From Algoriphagus sp. AK58 (GTDB lineage Bacteria > Bacteroidota > Bacteroidia > Cytophagales > Cyclobacteriaceae), in the NCBI RefSeq assembly GCF_014324365.1, contig NZ_QEIG01000008.1, positions 1 to 64,000 of the forward strand: DNA of 64,000 bases. Reading direction: 5' to 3'. The notes beneath the pieces are model-generated. The model saw nothing but the letters and a program-made list of their open reading frames with translations, had not been told where the DNA came from and did no database searches. The number at the start of each line of letters is the position of its first letter. Position 1 is the first letter of the stretch. The translations under genes were made by a program, and so were the position numbers. Below, piece by piece: positions 1-8,690 of this stretch.

Positions 1-395
1 CTTCCGATTTCCTGTTTTTATTTCCCGTTCCTTCCGAACAGGGTTGCAAAAGTAAGAAGATCTTTTCACCCCGCAAGAGAAATCTGAAAATATTTTTTTT
101 TCTTTTTCCCTCCCCGAATTCCAGAATCAGATTCTATTCCTTTTCCAAATCTCTTCTACTCCCGATTTTCAATCTTACCCCCGTGCCGTTCGCGTCGTTT
201 GGGAGTGCAAATATCTCCCTTTTTTTCTCCACAACAATAGCTAAGTAAGAAAAAACAGACATTTGCTTGTAATCAGTTGAAAATGATTGTGAAAAATTTC
301 ACAAAGACATTTAAAGATAATTGAAGGTTTTTCTGTTCTCTCATGACAAAAGTCACACAGGAAAATGAATAATATTTTGAAATACAATAGCTTGT
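1..395. other. Intergenic region at the window edge
   Basis: No convincing gene is visible in these bases. The stretch from about 60 to 240 is rich in C and T on the plus strand, and 240-395 is AT-rich. It contains one good minus-strand promoter (47-76) that reads out of the window to the left, so the 5' end of an unseen gene probably lies just outside. It is also the region downstream of the PorP/SprF gene, but I found no clear intrinsic terminator for that gene here. Confidence 0.6.
47..76 (-). promoter_or_regulatory. Bacteroidota-type promoter reading left out of the window
   Basis: On the minus strand the sequence shows TTG (74-76), a 19-base spacer and TACTTTTG (47-54). This fits the known Bacteroidota housekeeping sigma pattern TTG-N17-23-TAnnTTTG. 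The target gene lies beyond the left edge. Confidence 0.55.
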
Positions 396-1418
396 CTAAT
401 ACCTAAAGGAAGGAAGTGGTGAGTAATGCCTTTTTGCCTGATTTTTTGAAGAGAATACATACCGTATAGAAATTTCATGGGCTCCGCCGGTTCCATTTAA
501 TCCAAATTTTGATATCAGAAAATCAAAGCTGTAGCCCACATCCAAGCCTGATTCCAAACTAAGCCCAAGTAATGCAACCAAAGACTCATTGTTTGGCAAT
601 CCATATTTAGTGGGCAAGCCCCTATACCAAATCCCAAGGACTAGGGGTTCAAAGAAAAATTCGGTCCCAATATCCAATTGTGAAAATTGTCCCTGCATTT
701 TGTAATTAAAACCTAGGGTAAAATACCTTTCCTGATCCGTATTGTTGAAAAAATCATTGATATCTCCCGGAGCAAGATCAAATCGATACCCACCATGGAT
801 CCCCGTTTTCATGGACAACTGATTAGTTCCCTCAGACAAATAACTTATTTCAGGCCTCAATAAATGAGCAACAGAAACACCGAACCAAACCTTATTCCCA
901 TAATAAATCAATCCGGCATTAGCGTCTGCAGCCCGAATTTGACTATCCCCTTCAAAGCTTTCCCCTGGTTGACCTATTATGATACCTTTATCAATATCCA
1001 ATTGGCTACCTAAAATTACCTGATCAAAAAAAGCATCTCTTGACACAAAGCTGCCCTGTATACCTGCTTGTATAAAGTCGGTTTCAGATAGATTAAGACG
1101 ATAACTGTACACTAACCCGATTTCTCTGGTGCTAGTCTGTGTGAAAGATTCGTTGGCTCCCTGAAGAATCAACCCAAACCCTGAATTAATTCTCTCTTCG
1201 TAGTGATCAAAATAAGCGGTATACGCTATAAATGTTTGGTCCAAACCTGGCCATTGATTTCTAAAATTGAGACCAAATCTACTTTTGTCTGTATTACCAG
1301 CCGTGGCTGGATTCAAATAGATGGGATTTGCATAATACTGACTGTATTGAATGTCCTGAGCTTCCGTCATCCCAAAAACCCAAATTGCCAATGAAAACAA
1401 TAAAACTGATTTTTTCAT
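396..1418 (-). CDS. PorP/SprF family type IX secretion membrane protein
   Basis: This is a 340-residue outer membrane protein of the PorP/SprF family. It has a signal peptide of about 20 residues, then the family's typical N-terminal stretch QYYANPIYLNPA (about residues 27-38), then alternating beta-strand sequence that suggests a beta-barrel. The family is known to help attach or secrete specific type IX cargo; members are usually encoded next to their cargo. Here the start codon overlaps the stop codon of the upstream gene by four bases (ATGA, 1415-1418). That gene encodes a large protein with a type B sorting domain, so translational coupling and a dedicated cargo-partner relationship are likely. 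The exact role of this copy is inferred. Confidence 0.9.
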   Translation of the reverse strand: MKKSVLLFSLAIWVFGMTEAQDIQYSQYYANPIYLNPATAGNTDKSRFGLNFRNQWPGLDQTFIAYTAYFDHYEERINSGFGLILQGANESFTQTSTREIGLVYSYRLNLSETDFIQAGIQGSFVSRDAFFDQVILGSQLDIDKGIIIGQPGESFEGDSQIRAADANAGLIYYGNKVWFGVSVAHLLRPEISYLSEGTNQLSMKTGIHGGYRFDLAPGDINDFFNNTDQERYFTLGFNYKMQGQFSQLDIGTEFFFEPLVLGIWYRGLPTKYGLPNNESLVALLGLSLESGLDVGYSFDFLISKFGLNGTGGAHEISIRYVFSSKNQAKRHYSPLPSFRY

Positions 1419-3760
1419 CGGATTAACCTGAATTTACCACTCTCCCTGACTACCTCTCTGTCGATGGAGGTTCCGTTGAACCTAAAAAAATATACTCCTG
1501 CGTCTTGTAACTTTCCTTCAAAGGTTCCATCCCACCCTTTTGTCTCCAATTCATCGGATTGAAAGATAAGCTCTCCCCAAGTATTGAAAATCAATAACTC
1601 CAAATTTGCCAAGCCTTTCCATTTAGGCAAAAAAGTGGCATTTTGGGAGTCCAGTGGGGTAAATCCTGTGGGAAACATCACCCGATAACTTCGGTTAATG
1701 ACTACTGTTTTTTCCACAGAAGCAGAACATCCCAGCGAATCCGTGACTGTCAATCTAACCCGAAATTCCCCTTTCTTACCAAAAACGTGAATGGGGTTTG
1801 CTTCTGTTGACGTTTTCCCATCTCCAAATTCCCAATTCCACTGGATAATTTCTGAATCTTCCAAAACTGAAAATTCGATGGGATCATCAGGAAAAATCCC
1901 TCCGCTTGAATCATCTTTGATATCTGTCCCTTCTACAGTAAAATCAAAATCAGCAATCAACTCCTCCTCTCTAATGACTACGGTCAATTGAACCGGTTCA
2001 GAATAGCAATCCAGACTTTTTAACTTCACCTGTAATTGATAAGTACCAGACCGATTTACTTTCCGCAACTCCAAATTGGAATAGCGTATTCCTTGTCCAG
2101 TCAATAAATAGTCATATTTCACAGGATCGAACCCAGGAATAATAGCTGTCACATCCAGTTCGGAGCCGGGAAGGCACGCCACCAAAGGATTGGAAAAAGT
2201 GAGCTCAGGAGTCTTAGGGTACTCCACCAGAATAGAGTTGGAAACCACCGGACAACCTTTAGCATTGAACGCACGAATTTCATAGCTCCCTCCTTCACTT
2301 ACAAAGAGAGAAGAACCTGTTTGATTTGGTAGGATCTCCCCATTTTTCAACCATTCATACCGAACATACTCTTCCTCTCCAATACCCTCAAGAAAGGCGG
2401 TTTGGCTTGGACACAGTTGGACATTTTCTCTGATCTCATTTTCTCCCTGAATTAATAGGTTAATTGGCTTTGGAGATGCATTTATATCCAAGGTGATTGA
2501 ATTACCCGAAGAAGTCTTACCATAATTATCCGTGATGGTATAATAGACTGTGACTTTCTTACCGATGAATTCTTCATTAGGGGTAAATGTAAATCCTCCC
2601 GCGTTGTCACTTGCCCGAAAAATACCCTCGGGTAAAACCAAAAATCTATTTTGCTCAAGACACCTTGCTTGGGTACAAACATCACCCTCATTGATCTCTA
2701 TTTCCTCTTTAGACTTGAAAAACTGGAGGCATCTGATCGTACTGTTTTCATTAGGAAGAGTAACATCTTCATCTTTGATGAAAAACTGATTCTCCTGTCC
2801 GGCACAAGAAGTAAAATCCTGAAGATCGATACCTTGAGGATCCTTTAATTGATTATCGGCAGAAACCTCCACCTTTAGGTTTCTGATTTCATGAAAATTA
2901 TTAAATCCTCCTGTTGATGCTGCAAATCCTATTTTCAAATTCTTAGGTGCAGGAAAGTAAAATGGCCTGTCAAAAATAGTGACCTCACGAGGGAGATTTT
3001 CTTGTGTAGTAACCAGCATCGACAATGACAAAAAAAATCCCACACCATCTGGATTGGGCTGGAGTTCTAGGTTTACCCTTCGGTATCCTGGAATCTTTGG
3101 GTCAGTCACTCGGGAAGTGCCTGATCCGCCTGAACTGATGGGGAATTGCGCCCCTGGATTGAAGCCATCTTTATCACTACCCACTTCCATGGTTTTTCTT
3201 CCCACAACAAAAGGATAACCATTAAGCCCGTTACCTGGACCTCGAAGTACTATTGAATTTGGAGCCCGGCCATTCTGATCCAAAGCGGAGAATCCACCTA
3301 TCTTTCCTTCAATTGTGGTTCCAAAATTCCCAAATACATCAAATCCAACTCCCAAATAAGCATTTGACAAACCCGGTTCAGAACCTCTTTGAGCATAACC
3401 TAATGAACCACCAAATCCCCCTGGGAAAAAACTAGTTGCATCCCCGTCAAATAAAAACATCGAAAGCCCATCTGCCTGAAATAATCCAGTCCCTCCATAA
3501 ATAAAAAACTCAAATTCAACTTTTAAACCATAAGTTGACGGAAAAGGAACATCAATATAAACAAAGCCCCGCTGGTCATTAATATTTTCTGTGAGCCTAA
3601 GCACTCCATTGATTAATCTGGCATTCCCCCCAAAAATTGTCTTGGCTTGAGTATTTGGAGTTTGAAAGCTCTCACAATAGGGAAACCCAATCTGAGAGAA
3701 TGCCGGCGTCCCTCCAGCAATCCAAAAAATAATCCAGACGATAACTTTCAGTCCCTTCAC
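1415..3760 (-). CDS. Secreted lectin-like/PKD protein with type IX type B sorting domain
   Basis: This 781-residue protein starts with a signal peptide (about 1-22). Residues of about 25-300 resemble an L-type lectin-like beta-sandwich, with the segments FQADGLSMFLFDGD and AYLGVGFDVFGNFG. Middle parts look like Ig-like repeats, and a PKD-type domain is visible near residues 605-690 with the motif WNWEFGDGKTST. The last 90 residues form a gliding-motility (CHU_C) type B sorting domain: FPTGFTPLDSQN, then FNTWGELIFQS, WDGTF and GVYFFRF. The protein is therefore expected to be exported by the type IX system and attached to or released from the cell surface. It is the first gene of a two-gene unit with the PorP/SprF gene, overlapping it by four bases. 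The ligand is unknown. Confidence 0.9.
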   Translation of the reverse strand: MKGLKVIVWIIFWIAGGTPAFSQIGFPYCESFQTPNTQAKTIFGGNARLINGVLRLTENINDQRGFVYIDVPFPSTYGLKVEFEFFIYGGTGLFQADGLSMFLFDGDATSFFPGGFGGSLGYAQRGSEPGLSNAYLGVGFDVFGNFGTTIEGKIGGFSALDQNGRAPNSIVLRGPGNGLNGYPFVVGRKTMEVGSDKDGFNPGAQFPISSGGSGTSRVTDPKIPGYRRVNLELQPNPDGVGFFLSLSMLVTTQENLPREVTIFDRPFYFPAPKNLKIGFAASTGGFNNFHEIRNLKVEVSADNQLKDPQGIDLQDFTSCAGQENQFFIKDEDVTLPNENSTIRCLQFFKSKEEIEINEGDVCTQARCLEQNRFLVLPEGIFRASDNAGGFTFTPNEEFIGKKVTVYYTITDNYGKTSSGNSITLDINASPKPINLLIQGENEIRENVQLCPSQTAFLEGIGEEEYVRYEWLKNGEILPNQTGSSLFVSEGGSYEIRAFNAKGCPVVSNSILVEYPKTPELTFSNPLVACLPGSELDVTAIIPGFDPVKYDYLLTGQGIRYSNLELRKVNRSGTYQLQVKLKSLDCYSEPVQLTVVIREEELIADFDFTVEGTDIKDDSSGGIFPDDPIEFSVLEDSEIIQWNWEFGDGKTSTEANPIHVFGKKGEFRVRLTVTDSLGCSASVEKTVVINRSYRVMFPTGFTPLDSQNATFLPKWKGLANLELLIFNTWGELIFQSDELETKGWDGTFEGKLQDAGVYFFRFNGTSIDREVVRESGKFRLIR

Positions 3761-3800
3761 TTCCTTTCAAAATATTTCTATAAATAAAATGAGAAGCCCT

Positions 3801-3840
3801 CTAAAAACAAAAGCTCTTGGACGTCATGGCCAAGAGCTTT
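3801..3840 (-). terminator. Intrinsic terminator of purA
   Basis: An 11-base-pair stem (AAAGCTCTTGG at 3810-3820 with its complement at 3830-3840) is followed on the minus strand by TTTTGTTTTT. It lies 23 bases after the purA stop codon. Confidence 0.85.
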
Positions 3841-3862
3841 CCTAGAAAATCGTGCTTTTACC

Positions 3863-5134
3863 TTATTTCATAATTGTCTGGACCCGATCTGGCCCTACTG
3901 AAACCAATTTGATCGGAACATTTAATTCACTTTCCAAATAAGAAACATATTCCTTTAATTCAGTTGGAAAATCATTATAAGATCTTACCTCCGCTAAGGA
4001 GCAATTCCATCCCTTCATAGTTCTGTAAACAGGTTTCACATCCATATCTGTGATTTCGAAGGTGAGCTTGTCAATTTTTTCACCATTGGGCAATTCATAG
4101 TGGGTACAAACCAGAATCTCTTCAAAAATATTCAGCACATCTGCTTTCATCATAAAGAGTTGGGTTACCCCATTGATCATGATGGAATATTTCAAAGCCG
4201 GCAGGTCAAGCCAACCACACCTACGAGGACGCCCTGTAGTACTTCCATACTCATTTCCCTCTTTCCGCATAGCCTCTCCGGTCTGGTCAAATAACTCTGT
4301 AGGAAAAGGACCGCTACCCACTCGGGTGCAGTAAGCCTTGAAAATCCCAAATACTTCTCCTATTCGCGAAGGAGCAACTCCTAATCCAGTACATGCCCCA
4401 GCTGTCATCGTATTGGAACTGGTCACAAAAGGATAACTACCAAAATCCACATCCAGTAAAGACCCTTGCGCCCCTTCGGCCAAAATCCTCTTATTGGAAG
4501 CTAAAGCTTCATTTACGACATATTCACTATCGATGAGGTTAAGGGTTTTGATAAAATCCACGGCTTCAAAAAACTGCTTTTCCATTTCATCCAATTGATC
4601 CGTGGGAAAATTGTAAAATGAAAGGGTAGTCTTATGTTTTTCAAGCAGAGCATCGTATTTTTCTCTGAACTCAGGGCTCAGGATATCACCAATTCTCAAT
4701 GCAGAACGACCGATTTTATCCTGATAAGTGGGGCCGATTCCTTTTAAGGTAGATCCGATCTTTTTATCTCCTTTGGATTGTTCATAAGCAGCATCCAAAA
4801 GCTTGTGTGTAGGAATGATAATGGTGGCTTTCTTAGAGACCACCAGATTCTTCCTGTAATCAATGGAAAATTTCCCAAGTCCTTCAATTTCTTTTTTGAG
4901 AATAATGGGATCCAAAACGACTCCATTACCAATAATATTAAGGATTTGGGAACGGAAAATTCCGGAAGGAATCTGATGGAGCACGTGCTTGATTCCGTCA
5001 AACTCCAAAGTATGCCCTGCGTTTGGACCACCTTGGAAACGGGCAACCACCTCATATTGAGGAGCAAGCACATCCACAATTTTACCTTTTCCTTCATCTC
5101 CCCATTGGAGACCCAGCAATACATCCATCTTCAT
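3863..5134 (-). CDS. purA: Adenylosuccinate synthetase
   Basis: This 423-residue enzyme converts IMP, aspartate and GTP to adenylosuccinate, the first committed step of AMP synthesis, in the cytoplasm. The family signature is clear: the GTP-binding loop WGDEGKGK at residues 11-18, GGPNAGHT near 35-42, and GSTTGRPRRCGWLD near 300. The length is normal for bacteria. The ATG at 5134 and one two codons later are both possible starts. It appears to be a single-gene unit: a terminator follows, and the gap to the STAS gene on the right also holds a terminator. Confidence 0.97.
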   Translation of the reverse strand: MKMDVLLGLQWGDEGKGKIVDVLAPQYEVVARFQGGPNAGHTLEFDGIKHVLHQIPSGIFRSQILNIIGNGVVLDPIILKKEIEGLGKFSIDYRKNLVVSKKATIIIPTHKLLDAAYEQSKGDKKIGSTLKGIGPTYQDKIGRSALRIGDILSPEFREKYDALLEKHKTTLSFYNFPTDQLDEMEKQFFEAVDFIKTLNLIDSEYVVNEALASNKRILAEGAQGSLLDVDFGSYPFVTSSNTMTAGACTGLGVAPSRIGEVFGIFKAYCTRVGSGPFPTELFDQTGEAMRKEGNEYGSTTGRPRRCGWLDLPALKYSIMINGVTQLFMMKADVLNIFEEILVCTHYELPNGEKIDKLTFEITDMDVKPVYRTMKGWNCSLAEVRSYNDFPTELKEYVSYLESELNVPIKLVSVGPDRVQTIMK

Positions 5135-5246
5135 CTGATGTGAGATCTAAGCTTTTTATAAGAGTTTTTAAAGGCCGAAATTTGCGATAAGGGCAAAGAA
5201 AACCAAGTGAAAAACCCTATTTATTATATACGGTCTATATTTCCCA

Positions 5247-5271
5247 TCAAAAAAGCCCCTTCCGGGGCTAA
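5247..5271 (-). terminator. Intrinsic terminator of the fur-STAS unit
   Basis: A compact hairpin AGCCCC-TTCC-GGGGCT (5254-5269) is followed on the minus strand by six T residues. It ends the two-gene unit directly after the STAS gene stop. Confidence 0.85.
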
Positions 5272-5273
5272 GA

Positions 5274-5615
5274 TTAACTCTTGATTTTGAAATCTTCCAC
5301 CGAATCAAAAACAGTGAAAATGTTATTTAGCTTGGTAATGATCAAAAGCTTTTTGACGTGGTCTGAAGGGGAAGTCAGATAAACTTCTCCACCCACATTA
5401 CGCATTTTAGTAAGCATGGTGATCAAAAGCCCGATTCCACTGGAACTGATATATCTCACCCCGCTAAGGTCTATCACAAAGGTTCTGGCTCCTTCCTGAA
5501 TGGCATCGGAAACCACTTCTACAAGTTTGGGGCCTACCTCATCTCCGATCAAATCACCTTGAATGTGAAGATAGTGTGCTTTTTCGTCTCTGCTTAGATC
5601 GTAAGTCAGTTTCAT
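5274..5615 (-). CDS. STAS domain protein (anti-sigma factor antagonist-like)
   Basis: This 113-residue protein is a single STAS domain. The segment FVIDLSGVRYISSSGIGLL carries the conserved serine of SpoIIAA/RsbV-type antagonists within the SSSG turn. Such proteins are switched by phosphorylation of that serine and bind anti-sigma kinases or other partners; the partner here is unknown. I place the start at the ATG at 5613-5615, which overlaps the stop codon of the Fur-family gene (ATGA), rather than at an upstream TTG. The overlap implies translational coupling to the regulator. No anti-sigma kinase gene is nearby. Confidence 0.85.
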   Translation of the reverse strand: MKLTYDLSRDEKAHYLHIQGDLIGDEVGPKLVEVVSDAIQEGARTFVIDLSGVRYISSSGIGLLITMLTKMRNVGGEVYLTSPSDHVKKLLIITKLNNIFTVFDSVEDFKIKS

Positions 5616-6082
5616 GCGAGTTCTTTTTTGTTTTGGCAATTTTCCTTGGTGCAGTTTCCATAGAGAATCAGAGAATGATGCAGCACCTGGAAGTTCAAAA
5701 TCTCTCCTACGGTATTCTGGATGTTTTGGATACGCGGATCACAAAATTCCAAAACCTGATTGCAGTCCACACAGATCAAATGATCATGTTGCTTGTATCC
5801 ATAGGATTTTTCAAACTGAGCCAAATTTTTCCCGAATTGATGTTTCGTCACCAAATCGCACTCTACCAACAAGTCCAAGGTATTATAAACAGTCGCTCTA
5901 CTCACCCGGTAATTCTTGTTTTTCATGCTGATGTAGAGACCTTCTACATCAAAATGACCGGTCCTGCTGTAGATTTCCTCTAAAATCGCATAGCGCTCAG
6001 GGGTCTTACGGAGTTTTTGGGTTTCGAGATAAGCGGTAAATATTTTCTTAACTTCTTCGAAATGGGAGGTATTCAAAGACAT
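5612..6082 (-). CDS. Fur/PerR family transcriptional regulator
   Basis: This 156-residue metal-dependent repressor has an N-terminal winged helix (about 1-85, with RKTPERYAILEEIYS and SRATVYNTLDLL) and a C-terminal dimerization domain. Metal sites are visible: HFDVE near residue 43, HDHLICVDC near residue 98, and a second cysteine pair in CTKENC near the end, the structural zinc Cys4 arrangement of Fur and PerR. I cannot tell iron sensing from peroxide sensing by sequence alone. It lies upstream of, and overlaps, a STAS domain gene, an uncommon partner. Confidence 0.92.
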   Translation of the reverse strand: MSLNTSHFEEVKKIFTAYLETQKLRKTPERYAILEEIYSRTGHFDVEGLYISMKNKNYRVSRATVYNTLDLLVECDLVTKHQFGKNLAQFEKSYGYKQHDHLICVDCNQVLEFCDPRIQNIQNTVGEILNFQVLHHSLILYGNCTKENCQNKKELA

Positions 6083-6133
6083 GCTTTTGTTTTTTTCGAA
6101 ATATAACTTTTATGATCAACAAAAGATTCAAGT

Positions 6134-8350
6134 TTAATCAAACCTGGTCACCTTAATGATTCCTTCGACCTGCTGAAGATTTTTGATCAAATGATCCAGA
6201 TGCTCGGTACTGTTTACATAAAGCTTGATTGTGCCTTCGAAAATTCCAGCATCGGAATCTACTGTAATCGAACGCATGTTTACTTTAAGCTCATTGGAAA
6301 TTACTTTGGTCACATCGTTGATCAAACCTACCCGATCTGTCCCAACAATCCGTAATCCTGCAAGGAAGGCGATTTCTTTTTGACTGGTCCATCTGGCTTT
6401 GATCACTCGATTTCCATGATTTGACAACAGTTCCAAGGCATTAGGGCAGGAAGTCCTGTGGATTTTGATTCCCTCATTCACCGTCACAAAACCAAAAACA
6501 TCATCTCCTGGAATAGGATTACAGCACTTGGCCAGAATATAATCCACCACATCCATATCTTCCCCGATGAGCAGCTGGTCATGATCTGGACCTTTTAAAT
6601 TCTTTATTTCCTTGGTAAAGGTAGATTCATCTTTAACCTTTTCTGTGGCTTTCGCCTTAAGCCTCTGGTTTTCCTTGAATTCCTTGAAAGATTTGATGGA
6701 AGTGGGATCGATGATTCCCTTGCCAACTCTGTAATAGAATTCATTGGCTGTTTTTAACTCAAAATAAGCCCTTAATTGTTCGACAACTTCAGATGTAAAA
6801 TCCAACTTCATGGCTTTCAGCTTTCGCTGGACTATCTCTCGGCCATCCATGACAGCCGATTTTTTCTCCTCCCTTAATGCATCTTTTATTTTCGCCTTTG
6901 CCCGGGAGGTGACTACGTTATTTAACCAGTCTTCTGTGGGCTTTTGCTTATTGGAGGTAAGAATCTCAACCTGATCCCCATTTTTGAGCTTATGAGTAAT
7001 GGGTACTAATCGTTGATTGACTTTGGCACCGATGCATTTAGCACCTATTTCAGTATGGATTTCAAAAGCAAAATCCAATGCTGTAGCTCCATGAGGCAGG
7101 ACTTTCAGATCTCCTTTTGGAGTAAATACAAATACTTCATCGTGGAAAAGATTTCCGCGAAAGTCATCCATAAATTCAATTGCGTTGCCGTCATTGGACT
7201 CTAGCATACTTCTCACCTGATTGATCCATTCATCCAATCCCGAACCTGACTTTCCGGAGGAATCTTTATCCTTGTATTTCCAATGCGCGGCATATCCTCG
7301 TTCCGCAATTTCATCCATTCTAGTAGTTCGGATTTGCACCTCAACCCACTGCCCAGTATTACTCATTACGGTGGTGTGAAGGGATTCATATCCGTTAGAT
7401 CTTGGCGTACTTATCCAGTCTCTTAACCGGTCTGGATTGGGACGGTAAAAGTCTGTAACAATAGAATACACCTGCCAACAGTCTGCTTTTTCATCATCGA
7501 GTTCACTGTCGAGAATAATTCGGATTGCGAAAAGATCATAGACTTCTTCAAAGGGAATCCCCTGCTTCTTCATTTTATTATAAATGGAGTACACAGACTT
7601 AGGACGTCCTTTGATGGCAAACTTAAATCCCTGCTTGGTCAACTCATCCTCAATAGGCTGGATGAAGTTCTTGATAAACTTATTTCGGTAGCTTTTCGAC
7701 TCATTGATTTTTTTGACAATCTCCTTGTAGGTCTCGGTATCCGTGTATTTCAAATACAGGTCTTCCAATTCCGATTTAATGGCATATAAGCCAAGGCGGT
7801 GTGCCAGAGGAGCATATAAATACATGGTCTCCGAAGCAATTTTCAATTGCTTATTTCTAGGCATACTGGAGAGCGTTCTCATGTTGTTGAGTCTGTCGGC
7901 CAGTTTGATCAAAATTACCCTTACATCGTCAGAAAGGGTAAGCAGCATTTTCCGAAAGTTTTCTGCTTGCTGAGAGCTTCCATACTCAAACACTCCGGAA
8001 ATCTTGGTTAAGCCATCAATGATGGTCATGACCTTATGCCCAAACTCCCTCTCAATATCCTCCAGCTCCATATCAGTGTCCTCGACCACGTCATGAAGCA
8101 AAGCAGATATAATTGAGGTAGTCCCCAAGCCGATCTCCTCCACACAAACCAAGGCAACTTCAAGTGGGTGATAGATGTAAGGTTCTCCGGATTTGCGCCG
8201 CATGTCCTTGTGTGCCTCCAGTGAAATGTTAAAAGCTTTTTTTATGAGCTTGGTATCTCCTGGTTTTAGGACTGGCTTTGCCTGACGAAGCAATTTTCGA
8301 TAGCGTTTAAGAATCTCTTTTCGTTCTTCTTCGACATCCACTTGGATCAT
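6134..8350 (-). CDS. rel: Bifunctional (p)ppGpp synthetase/hydrolase (RelA/SpoT family)
   Basis: This 738-residue long Rel enzyme makes and degrades the stringent-response alarmone. The HD hydrolase domain is intact, with H61 in YIYHPLEVA and the HD pair in LLHDVVEDT (86-87). The synthetase domain follows (about 240-370, with YDLFAIRI and STPRSNGYESLHTTV). Then come a TGS domain (about 415-475, FTPKGDLKVLPHGATALDFA), a cysteine-containing zinc-finger-like segment (AKCCNPIPGDDV) and a C-terminal ACT domain (about 665-738). Both catalytic halves look functional, so I call it bifunctional. It is divergent from the tRNA-Leu gene and stands apart from the fur-STAS pair by 51 bases. Confidence 0.96.
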   Translation of the reverse strand: MIQVDVEEERKEILKRYRKLLRQAKPVLKPGDTKLIKKAFNISLEAHKDMRRKSGEPYIYHPLEVALVCVEEIGLGTTSIISALLHDVVEDTDMELEDIEREFGHKVMTIIDGLTKISGVFEYGSSQQAENFRKMLLTLSDDVRVILIKLADRLNNMRTLSSMPRNKQLKIASETMYLYAPLAHRLGLYAIKSELEDLYLKYTDTETYKEIVKKINESKSYRNKFIKNFIQPIEDELTKQGFKFAIKGRPKSVYSIYNKMKKQGIPFEEVYDLFAIRIILDSELDDEKADCWQVYSIVTDFYRPNPDRLRDWISTPRSNGYESLHTTVMSNTGQWVEVQIRTTRMDEIAERGYAAHWKYKDKDSSGKSGSGLDEWINQVRSMLESNDGNAIEFMDDFRGNLFHDEVFVFTPKGDLKVLPHGATALDFAFEIHTEIGAKCIGAKVNQRLVPITHKLKNGDQVEILTSNKQKPTEDWLNNVVTSRAKAKIKDALREEKKSAVMDGREIVQRKLKAMKLDFTSEVVEQLRAYFELKTANEFYYRVGKGIIDPTSIKSFKEFKENQRLKAKATEKVKDESTFTKEIKNLKGPDHDQLLIGEDMDVVDYILAKCCNPIPGDDVFGFVTVNEGIKIHRTSCPNALELLSNHGNRVIKARWTSQKEIAFLAGLRIVGTDRVGLINDVTKVISNELKVNMRSITVDSDAGIFEGTIKLYVNSTEHLDHLIKNLQQVEGIIKVTRFD

Positions 8351-8426
8351 GTGAGGGAAATTTTAATTCAAATTTGGGGGTGATTGTACTTGATTCAACT
8401 TTTTCTGGAAATATTTTTTCACTGGC

Positions 8427-8458
8427 TTGCGAAAAATTAGAATATGTCTTTACCTTTG
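8427..8458 (+). promoter_or_regulatory. Promoter of tRNA-Leu
   Basis: TTG (8427-8429), a 21-base spacer and TACCTTTG (8451-8458) match the Bacteroidota promoter pattern. The predicted transcript starts about 55 bases before the tRNA. Confidence 0.7.
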
Positions 8459-8518
8459 CAACCACAATTAGAAAGCGAGATCATTTGATCAAATAATCTC
8501 GGTCTGATTGAATCCAAT

Positions 8519-8600
8519 GCGGATGTGGCGAAATTGGTAGACGCACTAGACTTAGGATCTAGCGCCGCGAGGCATGGGGGTTCGAGTCCCTCCATCCGCA
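8519..8600 (+). tRNA. tRNA-Leu (anticodon UAG)
   Basis: The sequence folds as a class II tRNA. The acceptor stem is GCGGATG/CATCCGC with discriminator A at 8600; the D arm is GCG-AAATTGGTAGA-CGC; the anticodon stem is CTAGA/TCTAG with loop CTTAGGA, giving anticodon TAG. It has a long variable arm and a T arm with loop TTCGAGT. The CCA end is not encoded. It probably reads all CUN leucine codons. Confidence 0.95.
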
Positions 8601-8690
8601 CAGCACAAGCCCTCAATCACTCCACTGTTTTGATCAGACAGGAAAGAGATTGGGGGTTTTTAGTTCAACATCTGTTTAATTCGATACACC

